A DNA stretch of 64,000 bases from positions 1 through 64,000 of the forward strand of contig NZ_LMOM01000065.1 of the NCBI RefSeq assembly GCF_001424185.1, in the 5' to 3' direction. Under the pieces are notes generated by a model, which was not told the DNA's origin, did no database searches, and was given only the letters and a program-made list of their open reading frames with translations. Position numbers and translations under genes: made by a program. Below are positions 48,703 through 62,347 of the stretch, piece by piece. Within the stretch, counting starts at the first letter, position 1, and each line of letters opens with the position of its first letter. Source of the DNA: Deinococcus sp. Leaf326 (GTDB lineage: Bacteria > Deinococcota > Deinococci > Deinococcales > Deinococcaceae).

Positions 48703-49359
48703 ATGAGAGAAAATCCCAAAGAACATTATAATTCTTTAGCTGATAGTGATTTAACGCATCTGCCGCCCTGGACCCTGCGCGGCCGGGGCTGGCTCGCCCT
48801 CTACCGCCTGCGTCCGGCCCAGGTGGGCGCCCTGCTGCTCGTGCGCTACGTCTCCTCGCCGGTCGGCCCCTACGATGAGTTGATGTGGGTGGAGGCACCG
48901 GTCGTCACTCCGGTCGGGGGCCGCCTCAGCATCCGGCGCATCGTGGTGAGCACGGCCGCGAGTGTGACCTGGGGCCGGCGCAACTGGGCCATTCCCAAAG
49001 CACAGGCTGCTTTCGACTGGTCCGTGCCGGGGCAGGTGCGCGTGACAGACACTGGGGGGAAACCCTATGTCCACCTCGCCTTTCACCGCAGCGGTCCCGC
49101 CTTACCGGTGAATGCCGCTTGGCTGCCCCGCGCGTGGCGCACCATCGCACAACCCGCCCTGAACGGCGGCCCAGAATGGAAACTGACGACCATCGGCGGA
49201 ACGGCCCACGCCAGTCCGGCTCACCTGACCGTGCTGCACGCGGTGGGTCTGGCGCCCAAGCTACCAGAGCGGAGGCCCCTGCTCGGTGTGGGCTTCTCCG
49301 GGGTACGGCTGCACTTTCCAGAACCTGCACGCTGGCCCGAACCCACACTCGAGCAATAA
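48703..49359 (+). CDS. Acetoacetate decarboxylase-like protein
   Basis: 218 residues of the acetoacetate decarboxylase-like (ADC superfamily) fold: LPPWTLRGRGWLALYRL, GPYDELMWVEAPV and the key GRRNWAIPKAQAAFDW, corresponding to the family's RExxGYPK-type strand. The Schiff-base Lys of true decarboxylases is not obviously conserved, so a ligand-binding or different catalytic role is possible. AGGAG before ATG. The first 60 bases are unusually AT-rich and contain the divergent gene's promoter. Confidence 0.78.
   Translation: MRENPKEHYNSLADSDLTHLPPWTLRGRGWLALYRLRPAQVGALLLVRYVSSPVGPYDELMWVEAPVVTPVGGRLSIRRIVVSTAASVTWGRRNWAIPKAQAAFDWSVPGQVRVTDTGGKPYVHLAFHRSGPALPVNAAWLPRAWRTIAQPALNGGPEWKLTTIGGTAHASPAHLTVLHAVGLAPKLPERRPLLGVGFSGVRLHFPEPARWPEPTLEQ
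48725..48730 (-). promoter_or_regulatory. Consensus -10 (TATAAT) for the large lipoprotein gene
   Basis: TATAAT on the minus strand with a weak TTAAAT 18 bases upstream, ~90 bases before the TTG start. It lies inside the first codons of the divergent gene. Confidence 0.5.
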
Positions 49360-49506
49360 AAAATCCGCCCTCTCGGACGGTGATTGGTAAACTATAGCGC
49401 GGTATGCAGGTAACGTCAACTCTATGCTCTGCCTTCCCAGCCCACGCCCGGCCTGACCGCTTGGTCGGGGTAAAACATCCCCTCAGGGCGGTGGGATAGT
49501 GCAGCT

Positions 49507-50546
49507 ATGGAATACCGCAAGTTGCAGGGCACGGACCTGACGCTGAGCGCCGTGGGTTTCGGCGTCTGGACGGTCGGCACGACCTGGTGGGGCGTCAAGG
49601 ACGAGGCGATGGGCAAACGTCTGCTGCGCCAGGCGTTCGACCTGGGCATCACCTTTTTCGACAACGGCGACACGTATGCCTCGGGCCGAGCCGAGGAGCT
49701 TCAGCGCGAGGCCCTGGGGGACGTGCGCGAACAGATCGTCATCGGGACCAAGTTCGGCTACGACATCTACAACAACCCCGAGCGGCCGGGCCAGCAGGAG
49801 CGCCCGCACGACTGGACGCCCGAATACATGCGTAAGGCGCTGGAGGGCAGCTTGAAGCGCCTGGGCACCGACTATATCGACTACTACCAGCTGCACAACT
49901 GCCGCGTCGAGGCGATCCGCCAGGACGACCTGTGGGCCGAGCTGGAAAAGGCGAAGGCCGAGGGCCTCATCCGCGCCTACGGCACTGCGCTGGGGCCGGC
50001 GCTGAACGAGCGTCAGGTCGAGGAGGGCGTCGCCTCTGTCCGCGAGCGCCGCGCGCCCACCCAGATCATCTACAACCTGCTCGAGCAGGTGCTGGGCGAG
50101 CAGATCCTGCCAGTCGCCGAGGCCGAGGGGGTCGGTGTGATGGCCCGCGTGCCGCACGCTTCCGGGCTGCTGGAAGGCTACATGACGCTGGACACCGAAT
50201 TTGAACCAGGCGATCACCGCAACTGGCGCATGACCACCAACACCAAGCGCAAGGCTTGGATGGAAGACGGCCTGAAGAAGGCCGAGCAACTGAACGCCGA
50301 GTTCGTCGAGGGCCGGGGCCGCACCATCGGGCAACTCGCGCTGCAGTTCGCGCTGCACTCGCCCGCGATGGGCACGGTCCTGCCCAACATCTACGCCGAG
50401 CAGGGCCTGCGCGAATACGCCGCGACCTTCGACGCCGCGCCCCTGACTGGCGAGGAGTACGGCGCGGTTCAGGCGCTCTACCGCGACAACTTTGGCCTGA
50501 CGCACGACCTGCGCGGGCAGGAAATCGTCAAGACGGAGGCGGCCCA

Positions 50547-50550
<4 letters not shown>
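49507..50550 (+). CDS. Aldo/keto reductase
   Basis: 347-residue NADPH-dependent (beta/alpha)8 oxidoreductase. Active-site tetrad visible: Asp and Tyr in [15 protein letters not shown] (~55-61), Lys in GTKFGYD (~86), His in YYQLHNC (~127). Resembles the potassium-channel-beta/YdhF-like class; the Pro/Gln-rich insert after [20 protein letters not shown] is characteristic. GATAGT 6 bases before ATG suggests a leaderless start. It is coupled by a four-base overlap to hemQ. Confidence 0.93.
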
Positions 50551-51434
<884 letters not shown>

Positions 51435-51449
51435 CCTTCTTTGCCAGAT

Positions 51450-51487
51450 CGGGCGCGGGGGCCGGTGGGCGACCCGCGCCCGGTTTT
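51450..51487 (+). terminator. Terminator after hemQ
   Basis: GGGCGCGGG (51451-51459) pairs with CCCGCGCCC (51473-51481), extendable by C51450/G51482, then TTTT at 51484-51487. Confidence 0.85.
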
Positions 51488-51567
51488 CTGTAGTGGGAAT
51501 GACGGGCCACCCGTACGCCACCGGCAGGCCGCAACTGGGACCGCCCCAGTTTCACGGTATCCGGCCC

Positions 51568-51596
51568 TTGACTTTACCTACTTATAGGTAGATAGT
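51568..51596 (+). promoter_or_regulatory. Promoter with operator palindrome filling its spacer
   Basis: TTGACT (51568-51573) and GATAGT (51591-51596) are 17 bases apart. The spacer itself is the inverted repeat TACCTA-CTTA-TAGGTA (51575-51590). A dimeric repressor bound there would block RNA polymerase. The repeat is AT-rich in a 70% GC setting and resembles sites used by HxlR/MarR-type regulators, but no such gene is nearby. Confidence 0.65.
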
Positions 51597-51666
51597 TACA
51601 GATAGATGCGGCTGGCCCGGGAGACGATTCCTCGGCCTCCCCTCCGCCGCGCCCCAGGAGCCCGAC

Positions 51667-52458
51667 ATGACCCCTACAACCGACCTCGCTGCCAAAGCCC
51701 GCCGACTGCTCGACCTGCATACCGCCCCCGAAATCCTGACCCTCGCCAACGTGTGGGACGTGGTCTCGGCCCAGGTCGTCGCGGACATGCCCGGCACGCA
51801 GGCCCTGGCGACCGCCAGCCACTCCATCGCCTCCTCGTTCGGGTATCCCGACGGCGAGCACATCCCGCTTGACCTGCACCTCGACATGGTGCGGCGTATC
51901 GCGGCCGCCGTGGACCTGCCCGTCTCGATGGACCTCGAAGCCGGGTACGGCAACGCGGGTGAGACGGCGCGCCGGGCCATCGAGGCCGGCGTGGTCGGCG
52001 GCAACCTCGAAGACCAGATGCGCCCGCTGGACGAGGCCGTGGCCGCCGTGCGCGCTGTGATGGCCGCCGGACGCGCCGCCAGAATCGAGTTCGTGCTCAA
52101 CGCCCGGACCGACGCCGTGGCCCGCGCCGACGCCAGCACCCCCCGTGCCGAGGTGCTGGCCGAGGCCATTCGCCGGGGCCAGGCCTTCCTGGAAGCGGGC
52201 GCCCCCGTGGTCTTCGTGCCCGGTCTGATCGCCCGCGACGAGATCGCGCAGGTCGCGCAGGCGCTGGGGCACAACCGCCTGACGGTCATCAGCGTACCGG
52301 GCAAGAGCCTGAGCGCCCGCGAGTTGCAGGCGCTGGGTGTAGCGCGCGTCTCGACCGGCCCCTTCACGCAGCGCGTGGCCCTCACCGCCCTTCAGGACGC
52401 GGCCAAGGCTCTGGTCGGCGGCGGCACCCTGCCCGAAGGCACCCGCGCGCTGAACTGA
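51667..52458 (+). CDS. Isocitrate lyase/PEP mutase-superfamily enzyme
   Basis: 263 residues. TIM-barrel with the superfamily core: LANVWDVVSAQVV, ATASHSIASSFGYPDG, VSMDLEAGYGN (metal-binding Asp/Glu), GGNLED, and RTDAVARADA. The Cys-containing catalytic loop of isocitrate and methylisocitrate lyases (KxCGH) is missing, as in the C-C-bond-lyase or oxaloacetate-decarboxylase-like branch. Transcribed from the operator-containing promoter ~70 bases upstream. GAGCCCGACATG gives only a modest ribosome site. Substrate unknown. Confidence 0.88.
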   Translation: MTPTTDLAAKARRLLDLHTAPEILTLANVWDVVSAQVVADMPGTQALATASHSIASSFGYPDGEHIPLDLHLDMVRRIAAAVDLPVSMDLEAGYGNAGETARRAIEAGVVGGNLEDQMRPLDEAVAAVRAVMAAGRAARIEFVLNARTDAVARADASTPRAEVLAEAIRRGQAFLEAGAPVVFVPGLIARDEIAQVAQALGHNRLTVISVPGKSLSARELQALGVARVSTGPFTQRVALTALQDAAKALVGGGTLPEGTRALN

Positions 52459-52479
52459 GCCGCTTCCCTTCCCGCACAG

Positions 52480-52500
52480 GCCCCGCCCCCATGGTGGGGC
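52480..52500. terminator. Weak hairpin at convergent junction
   Basis: GCCCC (52480-52484) with GGGGC (52496-52500), or alternatively CCCCA/TGGGG, followed by CGTTGTTA. It lies in the 46-base convergent gap. Confidence 0.4.
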
Positions 52501-52504
52501 GTTG

Positions 52505-53172
<668 letters not shown>

Positions 53173-53176
<4 letters not shown>

Positions 53177-54194
53177 GGTTCATTCTCCTGGGAAGGGACG
53201 CGCAGGGTGAAACTGCCCGGCGGGGCGTCCACGAATACGTCGAGGTCGGGGGCGGTGGCGGGCGGCGTGCCGGGCGGCAGCAGCAGAGCGTCGCGGCCGG
53301 TGAAGCGTACCCGCACCCGCAGGGTGGCCGGCACATGCAGGGTCACGCCGCCGCTCTGGGTGCGGATGTCGAGGTTCCCGGAGGTGCCGCTGCGGGCCGT
53401 GACCTCCACGTCGCCGCTCTGGGTGGTCACGCTGCCGCGGTTGACCCTTGTGGGCAGCGTGAGGGTCACGTCGCCGCCCAGCGTGCCGGCACTCAGGGCG
53501 TCGAGGCGCGCGCCGCCCAGCGCGAGCGTCAGGTCGCCCGACTGCCCGTTGACCCGCAGCGCCTCGGGCGAGGCCCCGGCCGGCGCCGTGACCTGCACCG
53601 CGCCGCGCCGGGTGATGAGGGCCAGCGGGCCGCCGGGCTGCGCAGGCAGGGTCAGGTCCAGGTCGCCGCTGTCGCTGCGGACGGTCAGGGCGCGCAGGCG
53701 CAGGCTGCGCAGGTCGAGCCGCTGGTCTCCGCCCGAGGTCAGGGTGCTCAGGGTGAGGGGAACGGCGCGGGTCAGGCCCACGCTGAGGCGGTGCTGCACC
53801 GGCTCGGGCGCGACGACGCCGCCGCGCTGCAGGTCCTGAACGTACAGCGCCAGTTCGGCCTGCACGGCGCGGCCCTCTCGGCCGACCGACACCTCCAGCA
53901 GGTTGCGGCGCCGGTGCCGGGCGTCGCCGCGCAGCAGGTCCGGGCTGCCGGCCGGCAGCGGAAAGACGTTCAGGTCGCTGCGGTCGCCCGCGAGGCTCAC
54001 GGTCGCCGTGTCGGCGTAGTCGAGCGGCAGAGGGCCGTCGAGCGGCACCTCGGCCGGGGTCGTGACCGTCGCCAGGCCGGGAGTCGGCCGGAAATTCAGG
54101 CCCTGCCACATGAGCAGTCCCCCCACCGAAGCCAGCGCCAGCCCCAGCGCCATGCGCGCCAGCACCGGCAGCAGTGGCCGGGGCGGGGGCAGGG

Positions 54195-54198
<4 letters not shown>
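53173..54198 (-). CDS. LiaF-like membrane toastrack (DUF4097-type) protein
   Basis: 341 residues. One N-terminal membrane helix (~12-30), then a beta-helix-like C-terminal half (~150-341) of repeating strands typical of toastrack/DUF4097 domains: LTVRSDSGDLDLTLP, LRVNGQSGDLTLALGG, GSVTTQSGDVEVTARSG and LDIRTQSGGVTLHVP. The S-G-D-(L/V) turns repeat every ~40 residues. It overlaps both flanking genes by four bases, placing it between kinase and regulator; by analogy with LiaF it may inhibit the kinase until envelope damage (inference). Confidence 0.82.
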
Positions 54199-55940
<1,742 letters not shown>

Positions 55941-56012
55941 GCGCCAGAGCGTAGGGGGCCGTGGGCGCGCGGGCGTCCACCGAAAGGGGGAAGGAGGCGT
56001 AGCGCGCGGGGA

Positions 56013-57263
56013 TCAGCCCAGCCGCGTCAACTCACCTACCGCCTGACGCAGGGCGAAGCGCGTGTACTGGGGCCGCCACCCCGGCACCGTACCCGCCCAG
56101 TCGCGGAACTGCCGGTCATACACCACCGCGCGGTGCAACAGGGCCAGTGGTAGGGCCCGCCACAGCAGCGGCGCGGCGTCCGGGCAATCCCAGGCCCGCA
56201 GGAAGGCCCCGGCGAGCTCGGTCTCCAGCCCAGCACGCGACCGCACCGGCAGGCCGCCCCGTTGGGGGTGCAGGGCAAACGCCAGGAACCACCCAGCATC
56301 CATAAATGGGTGGGCCGCGCATGTCGCCTCGCTCCAGTCGAACCACACGCTGCCCCGAACCCCATGCAGAGCATTGCGCGGGTGGGCGTCGCCGTGGCTG
56401 GGCCGGTCGGGGAGGCCGTGTGCGGTGAGGTCCCGCAGGAGCGCGCGCACCTGGGACCGGTCCGCCTGCAGGGCGGCGATCTCGGCTTCCGGCAGGTTCC
56501 AGTTGCGCAGCGCCGCCGCATCGTCCAGCAGGACCAGGATGGCCTCGCCCGCCCGGCCCAGCGGCCAGGCGGGGCAGCCTGCGGCCGCGAGGGCGGTTGG
56601 GTCGGCCCGCCGCTGAACATCGGCCAGCCGGGTCAGCGCCTGCGTCCAGGCGTCCAGATCGGCCACACCGTCCAGCAGTTGTCCGCCCGAGGCGACGAGT
56701 TGCGCGCCTCTCTCCGGCCAGGCCCCCAGCAGTGGGGGCACCAGCGTGGGCAGCGTGCGGGCCACCTCGGCCGTGACAGCCGCCTCGCGCCCCGTCTCAC
56801 TCACCTTCAGGAAGGCGGAAGTGGCCTCAGCCGGCCCGGCGTGCAGGGACACTTCCCACACCGTGTTCAGGTCATGCATGGAGACGAAGGTGGGCGGCCC
56901 TCTGCGGCCCTGTCCCCGCGCGGCCAGTTCGGTATCCAGCCAGGCGAGAGTATGCGCCGGCCAGCCGGGACGCTGCCACGGGCGGGCACCGGGCACAGGT
57001 TCCGGCAAGACCGGGCTCCAGGCCAGCCCCGCCGGGGCCAGTTCACTCTGCGCTTGCAGGTGAACCGGCCCACCCAGGCCAAAGCGCGCCCCCAGATCAT
57101 GCAGAGGCCAGACCGTCAGCCCCCACACCGCCCGCACGACCCCGGCGGGATCGGACCCCTGCGGGAAGTCGAGGACGGGAAGGGCGTCACCGCGCCGCAG
57201 CACCTGTCGGCTGCCGGGATGCCACACGGCGACTTCACAGGGGAGCGGCGGCAGACCGGACAC
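56013..57263 (-). CDS. APH-like phosphotransferase family protein
   Basis: 416 residues. The C-terminal ~270 residues are a kinase-like APH fold: LKVSETGREAAVTAEVA (nucleotide-binding Lys-Glu region), Brenner-type catalytic loop SHGDAHPRNALHG and metal-binding WFDWSEATCAAHPFMDAGW. The first ~140 residues are an unrecognised beta-rich domain. The GTG start (57263) is chosen because TAGACT (57271-57276, minus) is exactly 7 bases away; the longer frame runs into the BON-LysM gene. Small-molecule substrate unknown. Confidence 0.85.
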   Translation of the reverse strand: MSGLPPLPCEVAVWHPGSRQVLRRGDALPVLDFPQGSDPAGVVRAVWGLTVWPLHDLGARFGLGGPVHLQAQSELAPAGLAWSPVLPEPVPGARPWQRPGWPAHTLAWLDTELAARGQGRRGPPTFVSMHDLNTVWEVSLHAGPAEATSAFLKVSETGREAAVTAEVARTLPTLVPPLLGAWPERGAQLVASGGQLLDGVADLDAWTQALTRLADVQRRADPTALAAAGCPAWPLGRAGEAILVLLDDAAALRNWNLPEAEIAALQADRSQVRALLRDLTAHGLPDRPSHGDAHPRNALHGVRGSVWFDWSEATCAAHPFMDAGWFLAFALHPQRGGLPVRSRAGLETELAGAFLRAWDCPDAAPLLWRALPLALLHRAVVYDRQFRDWAGTVPGWRPQYTRFALRQAVGELTRLG

Positions 57264-57306
57264 AGGTCCGAGTCTAGCCGCCGCTCCCGGGACTGTCTGG
57301 CGAGCT

Positions 57307-58074
57307 TCAGCCGGGAATGCGCAGGCGCTGACCGGGCTGGATGAGGTCGGGGTTGCTGATGTTGTTGTAGTGCGCGATCTTCTTGTACTCCATCGCGTCG
57401 CCGTAGTACTTCTGGGCAATGGCGCTCAGGCTGTCGCCGGGCTTGACGGTGTAGACCGTGTCGCCGGTCTGCTCGTCTTTTTCCTTGGCAAGTTCCTTGA
57501 CGCCGGCCGCCACACGCAGCCCGCTGGAATCCACACCAGCGACACCGTCCACATCCCGCGCGAGCTGCTCGGCGAGGCGCTTCTCGTGGTCACTGTCCAC
57601 CACGCCGCGCAGGATCACGCTCTTGCCGCTCTGGAGTACGTCAATGGGGTCGTCGGCCAGTTCGCCGTTGCCGCGCAGGGCCGCGAGCACCGCCTTGGCG
57701 ACGCGGCTGTTGTCCTCGGTGAGTTTGTCGCTCAGGTCGGGGGTAGCCGAGGTCGGCGCAGGTGTAGAAGCCGTCGCTGGGCCCGCGCTCTGCTGCACGA
57801 TGTCGGGCATCTGGACCGGCTCGCTGGGCATTTCGGGCACCGGAGCCGACTGGGCCTCCGTGACGGTCACTCCGCTCGTATCCACGCTACGCACGCCGCT
57901 GATGCCGCCCGCGACCGCGCTGATCAGGCCGACCTGCGACTGCCGGGCCACCTCACCGGTGACAGTCACGGTGCCGCCCTTTTCCTGGACCACGAGGCCC
58001 AGCGGCGCGAGGACGGGGTTTCCCTGAAGGGCTTCTTCGACGCGCTGCGCCGTGTTCTTTCCGAATGGCCACAT
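57307..58074 (-). CDS. BON-BON-LysM protein
   Basis: 255 residues: BON domain 1 (~8-72, GTVTVTGEVARQSQ), a Pro/Ser/Ala linker, BON domain 2 (~115-190, KSVILRGVVDSDHEKRLAEQ) and a LysM domain (~205-254, YTVKPGDSLSAIAQKYYGDAMEYKKI). Single BON-LysM proteins (Kbp/YgaU) bind potassium; here the BON is duplicated. No signal peptide is visible, so it is probably cytoplasmic. TAGGCT lies 6 bases before ATG (58081-58086, minus). Confidence 0.92.
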   Translation of the reverse strand: MWPFGKNTAQRVEEALQGNPVLAPLGLVVQEKGGTVTVTGEVARQSQVGLISAVAGGISGVRSVDTSGVTVTEAQSAPVPEMPSEPVQMPDIVQQSAGPATASTPAPTSATPDLSDKLTEDNSRVAKAVLAALRGNGELADDPIDVLQSGKSVILRGVVDSDHEKRLAEQLARDVDGVAGVDSSGLRVAAGVKELAKEKDEQTGDTVYTVKPGDSLSAIAQKYYGDAMEYKKIAHYNNISNPDLIQPGQRLRIPG

Positions 58075-58131
58075 GCCAGCAGCCTAAGCCTCAATCCTGA
58101 AGATGTGACTGAGCTCACGTTGGCGCAATCT

Positions 58132-59550
58132 TCAGGAAGGTGGGGCAGACAGCGGCGGCAAGGTGAGCGACTCGGCCCACAGGCGCAGGGTCGCCTCGGC
58201 CCGCACGCCCAGTTCGCGGCGGGTCAGGGCCAGCAGCCCGGCAGTGCTGGCCGGCTGACCGGAGAACACCGCCACGTAGGACCGCAGCCACCCCCGGAAG
58301 GCCACGTCTCCAACCTCGGTGCGCAGGGCGTGCAGGGCCAGCGCGCCGCGCAGGTAGGCCGTCTGGTCGAACAGTTCCTCAGCCGAGGTCGCGGCCAGGG
58401 GCCGGGTCGGCCGGCCCTGAAGGCGGGCGTACCACCCGGCCGCGACCTCGCCGCCGTCCTGCCCCTGAGCCTGCGCCCACAGCAGTTCTGCATAGGTGGC
58501 AAAGCCCTCGCTGAGCCACACGTCCGACCAGTCAGCCAGCACCACGCGGTCCCCGAACCACTGGTGCGCCGTCTCATGGACGAGGACGCGCTCGCTGCTG
58601 GAGCGCACCGGCATGGTGTTCAGGGTGGCCGTTTCCAGCGCGGGCACGGGGCTCTCAACGATGGCCGAGCCGTGCGCCGCGAACGGAAAGGGCCCGAACC
58701 ATCCCGCGAGCACCTCCAGCATCTCGCCGGTCCGGCGGTAGGGCGCCCGCACCGACTCCGCCACCCGCGGGGGCAGCCCGGCCGGAAAATAGTCGCGCCG
58801 CACGACCGCCGCGCCTCCCACGCCGACCGGCACCGGGGCCGAGTCCACCCGCACGAAACGGTTTATGTGGATTGCCAGGGCGTAGGCGGGAATGGGAACC
58901 GCCTGCTCGAAGGTGAAGGTGTGGCCCGCCGGGCCGCTTACCACGCCGGTCTCCAGGCCACTGGCGGCAGCCGTGTACCCCGCCGGCACGGTGATACGCA
59001 CAGTGAAGGTCGCCGGGTCGGAGGGATGGTCGTTGACCGGCATAAACCCGCGTGTCCCTACCGGTTCGCTGAGGCTGTAGTTGGCCCCGCCCACGCCGCC
59101 GGCCCCCGGCACCGCCTGCCAACCGGTGAGCAGCGAGAGGTCAGGCGTCTGGACGGCCAGCCCCGCGTAGCGCACGCTCAGGCGCGCGGTCTCGCTGGGG
59201 CGCAGCGGCGCGGGCGGCACGACCCGCAGCTTGCCCGCCGCCCGGTCGAGGGTGAAGGCCTGCGCGGCGCCGTTCCAACGCACCTCCTGCACTGCCGGCC
59301 CCAGGTAATCGAGCGCGACGGCCGCCAGGGGCCGCGTGGCCGCGAGCGTCAGCGTGACCTCGCCGCGTAGCTCCAGGGTACCGGGACGCGCGACCGTCAA
59401 GTCCAGGTCGTAGTGCCGCACGTCCAGCCCTGCCTGCCCCAGCATGGGGTAGATACGGTCCCCGATGGGAAAGGACGACGCGGCAGGCACGCCCGGCGCC
59501 GGCGCGGCCGAGAGAAGCAGCGCGCCGAGCAGAGCAGCGGCCAGAGCCAC
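58132..59550 (-). CDS. Exported M1-family metallopeptidase
   Basis: 472 residues from GTG 59550. Zinc motif [10 protein letters not shown] (His325, Glu326, His329) with third ligand Glu348 in [12 protein letters not shown], as in aminopeptidase N. The GAMEN exopeptidase motif is replaced by [10 protein letters not shown], and the usual large C-terminal domain is absent, as in short bacterial M1 proteins. A signal peptide follows the GTG ([17 protein letters not shown]); a CTG ten codons upstream overlaps the Nudix stop (CTGA) and would add the basic residues NTSGPRRGG, so that may be the true coupled start. Cell-surface or secreted peptide trimming is likely. Confidence 0.85.
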   Translation of the reverse strand: MALAAALLGALLLSAAPAPGVPAASSFPIGDRIYPMLGQAGLDVRHYDLDLTVARPGTLELRGEVTLTLAATRPLAAVALDYLGPAVQEVRWNGAAQAFTLDRAAGKLRVVPPAPLRPSETARLSVRYAGLAVQTPDLSLLTGWQAVPGAGGVGGANYSLSEPVGTRGFMPVNDHPSDPATFTVRITVPAGYTAAASGLETGVVSGPAGHTFTFEQAVPIPAYALAIHINRFVRVDSAPVPVGVGGAAVVRRDYFPAGLPPRVAESVRAPYRRTGEMLEVLAGWFGPFPFAAHGSAIVESPVPALETATLNTMPVRSSSERVLVHETAHQWFGDRVVLADWSDVWLSEGFATYAELLWAQAQGQDGGEVAAGWYARLQGRPTRPLAATSAEELFDQTAYLRGALALHALRTEVGDVAFRGWLRSYVAVFSGQPASTAGLLALTRRELGVRAEATLRLWAESLTLPPLSAPPS

Positions 59551-59576
59551 GCCGCCGCGCCGGGGACCGGACGTGT

Positions 59577-60053
<477 letters not shown>

Positions 60054-60215
60054 GTGCCGGCGAGTCTAGCGCCCACTGGGGGCCGGGCGGCGGCGGCGTC
60101 TTACTTTGTCCGGCCTGCACGCGGGCGTCCGGTGCCCGGACCACGGCGCCGATCCCCCACGATCGCTCAAGGCGGCCTCAGCCGGGCGGGCGCGCGGGGC
60201 CTATAGGCTCGGCAC

Positions 60216-60542
60216 ATGACCAGATCCGACCGCGATGAGACCAGCTTCACGCCCGATGTGGTGGACGAGGGCACCACCGGCGAGCTCCTTCAGGACAAGA
60301 TGGCCGTCGAGGGCATCCTGCGCGCCGACACCCAGGACGACGCCAAAAACCCCAACGACCAGCCCGGCTTCGACGACGGCCTGCTGGGCGGCAGCGACTT
60401 CGAGGACCGCCAGGGCACGCCCAACAGCGAGCTCGGCAGCGACCTGGGCGGCGCCTCGACCGGCGGAGAGGGTGCCGAGCGCAGCGGCGGCGTGGACGGC
60501 GGCCCCGCACGCAGCAAGCCGCTGCCCGGCACCGACCGCTGA
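60216..60542 (+). CDS. Acidic, disordered small protein
   Basis: 108 residues, rich in Asp, Glu, Gly and Ser, with few hydrophobic residues, so intrinsically disordered. A short amphipathic segment GELLQDKMAVEGILRAD (22-38) is the only likely helix. TAGGCT 6 bases before ATG and a 23-bp hairpin after its stop mark it as an independent transcript. Such hydrophilic acidic proteins can be desiccation-related, which is only a suggestion here. Confidence 0.72.
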   Translation: MTRSDRDETSFTPDVVDEGTTGELLQDKMAVEGILRADTQDDAKNPNDQPGFDDGLLGGSDFEDRQGTPNSELGSDLGGASTGGEGAERSGGVDGGPARSKPLPGTDR

Positions 60543-60551
60543 GGAGTGGAC

Positions 60552-60603
60552 ACAGAAGCGGGAGGGGGAAGCCGACGTACCGGCTTCCCCCTCCCGCTTC
60601 TGT
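60552..60603. terminator. 23-bp perfect hairpin at convergent junction
   Basis: Arms 60552-60574 and 60581-60603 are perfect complements around ACGTAC. It begins ten bases after the acidic-protein stop and ends ten bases before the Apt-like stop, so it serves both. No T run follows on either strand. Confidence 0.8.
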
Positions 60604-60612
60604 AACCCCGAC

Positions 60613-61143
<531 letters not shown>

Positions 61144-61408
61144 GCCCGCAAGTGTACTCCGCGCCGGCGCGGTCACCTGGCGGCGACCGCGCCCATCACA
61201 GTCGGATAGCGGGCAGATGAAACGTGAAGGCCACGTCAAGGCGCCGAGTCATCCACAGGAACGCCCCCTGCTTAAAGCTGAGTAGGCCGAGTGACCTGTT
61301 CGGACCGTGCGGCGGCTTCTGGCCGGCCGGCGCGGGCTGCCGCCCGTCGGTGGACCTGTCCCCGACTTCCGACCCCCCCGACCCTACCCCTGCCCCGGAG
61401 GCCCCGCC

Positions 61409-62275
61409 ATGAAACGAATCGCTGCCCTGAGCATCCTGTCCGCCCTCGCGCTGTCCGCCTGCACGACCACGCCTGTCACGCCCGCCACGCCCGAAGGCAT
61501 TACCGCCTACGGCCTCGTCGGCGGCAACCAGCTCGCCACCTTCGGTACCTCCAACGCCGCCGCGAGCTACGGCACGATGAGCGTGACGGGCCTGGCCAGC
61601 GGCGAGTCGCTCGTGGACCTCGACTTCCGCAACACCGACAACCGGCTGTACGCGGCCACGTCGGCGGGCAAGATCTATGTCATCAACACCGACACGGGCG
61701 CGGCCACGGCCGACGGCTCCTCGGTCGCCAAGACGACGCAGGCCATCGACTTCAACCCGGTCGCCAACCGCCTGCGCGTGGTGGGCGCCGCGAACGACAA
61801 TTACCGCCTGACGGTGAACAGCACGCCCGTGCCCTCGGCCGCGCCGGCCGGTACCGTGACCCCTGACGGCTCCTTCGCCTACGCCGCCGGTGACGCCAAC
61901 TTCGGCAAGACGCCCGTGCTGACGGCGGCCGCCTACACCAACTCGTACAACGACAGTGCGGCCGGCGCGGTACCGACCGGCGCGGCGACCGTCCTCTACA
62001 CCATCGACTCGGCCACCGACACGCTGGTCGAGAACACGGTCAGCCCGGCCTTCAGCACTCTGGTCACCCGCTCGACGCTGGGCGTGGACGTGGGCACCGG
62101 TCTGGCCGGCTTCGACATCGCCGGGGCCAGCGACGCCTACCTCACGGCCGTGTCGGGCACCAGCACCACCCTCTACCGCGTCAACCTGAGCGCCACCTCG
62201 AACGCCGCGACCGCCGTGAGCACCATCAGCGGTGTGAGCATCAAGGCCATCGCGCTCAAGCTGCCCAGCCGCTAA
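61409..62275 (+). CDS. DUF4394 lipoprotein
   Basis: 288 residues. Lipobox ALSAC (Cys18) after MKRIAALSILSALAL. The body is a DUF4394 beta-propeller-like domain with landmarks GLASGESLVDLDFRNTDNRLYA, IDFNPVANRLRVVG, NFGKTPVLTAAAYTNS and LGVDVGTGLAGFDI. GGAGG 6 bases before ATG. In many bacteria DUF4394 genes follow an ECF sigma/anti-sigma pair; none is seen here. The 265 bases upstream, to the apt-like gene, hold no gene I can support. Confidence 0.9.
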   Translation: MKRIAALSILSALALSACTTTPVTPATPEGITAYGLVGGNQLATFGTSNAAASYGTMSVTGLASGESLVDLDFRNTDNRLYAATSAGKIYVINTDTGAATADGSSVAKTTQAIDFNPVANRLRVVGAANDNYRLTVNSTPVPSAAPAGTVTPDGSFAYAAGDANFGKTPVLTAAAYTNSYNDSAAGAVPTGAATVLYTIDSATDTLVENTVSPAFSTLVTRSTLGVDVGTGLAGFDIAGASDAYLTAVSGTSTTLYRVNLSATSNAATAVSTISGVSIKAIALKLPSR

Positions 62276-62289
62276 ATCGTTCCGGGCAG

Positions 62290-62322
62290 AGCGGGCCACT
62301 CCAAGGCGGGGTGGTCCGCTTT
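62290..62322 (+). terminator. Terminator after DUF4394 gene
   Basis: AGCGGGCCAC (62290-62299) pairs with GTGGTCCGCT (62311-62320) with one G-T pair, followed by TT. Confidence 0.75.
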
Positions 62323-62347
62323 CCATGCGGCCCGCTATCGTCGGGAC

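Noticed and set aside
48727..48732. TATAAT on the plus strand inside the acetoacetate-decarboxylase-like gene as its promoter
   Set aside because: It lies within the open frame after a good ribosome site and ATG. No start codon follows at a suitable distance, so the box fits the minus-strand gene better.
45709..49359. Possible horizontally acquired island, because codon use is less GC-biased
   Set aside because: There is no transposase, integrase, tRNA or repeat boundary, and large surface lipoproteins often diverge in composition. The evidence is too weak to call an island.
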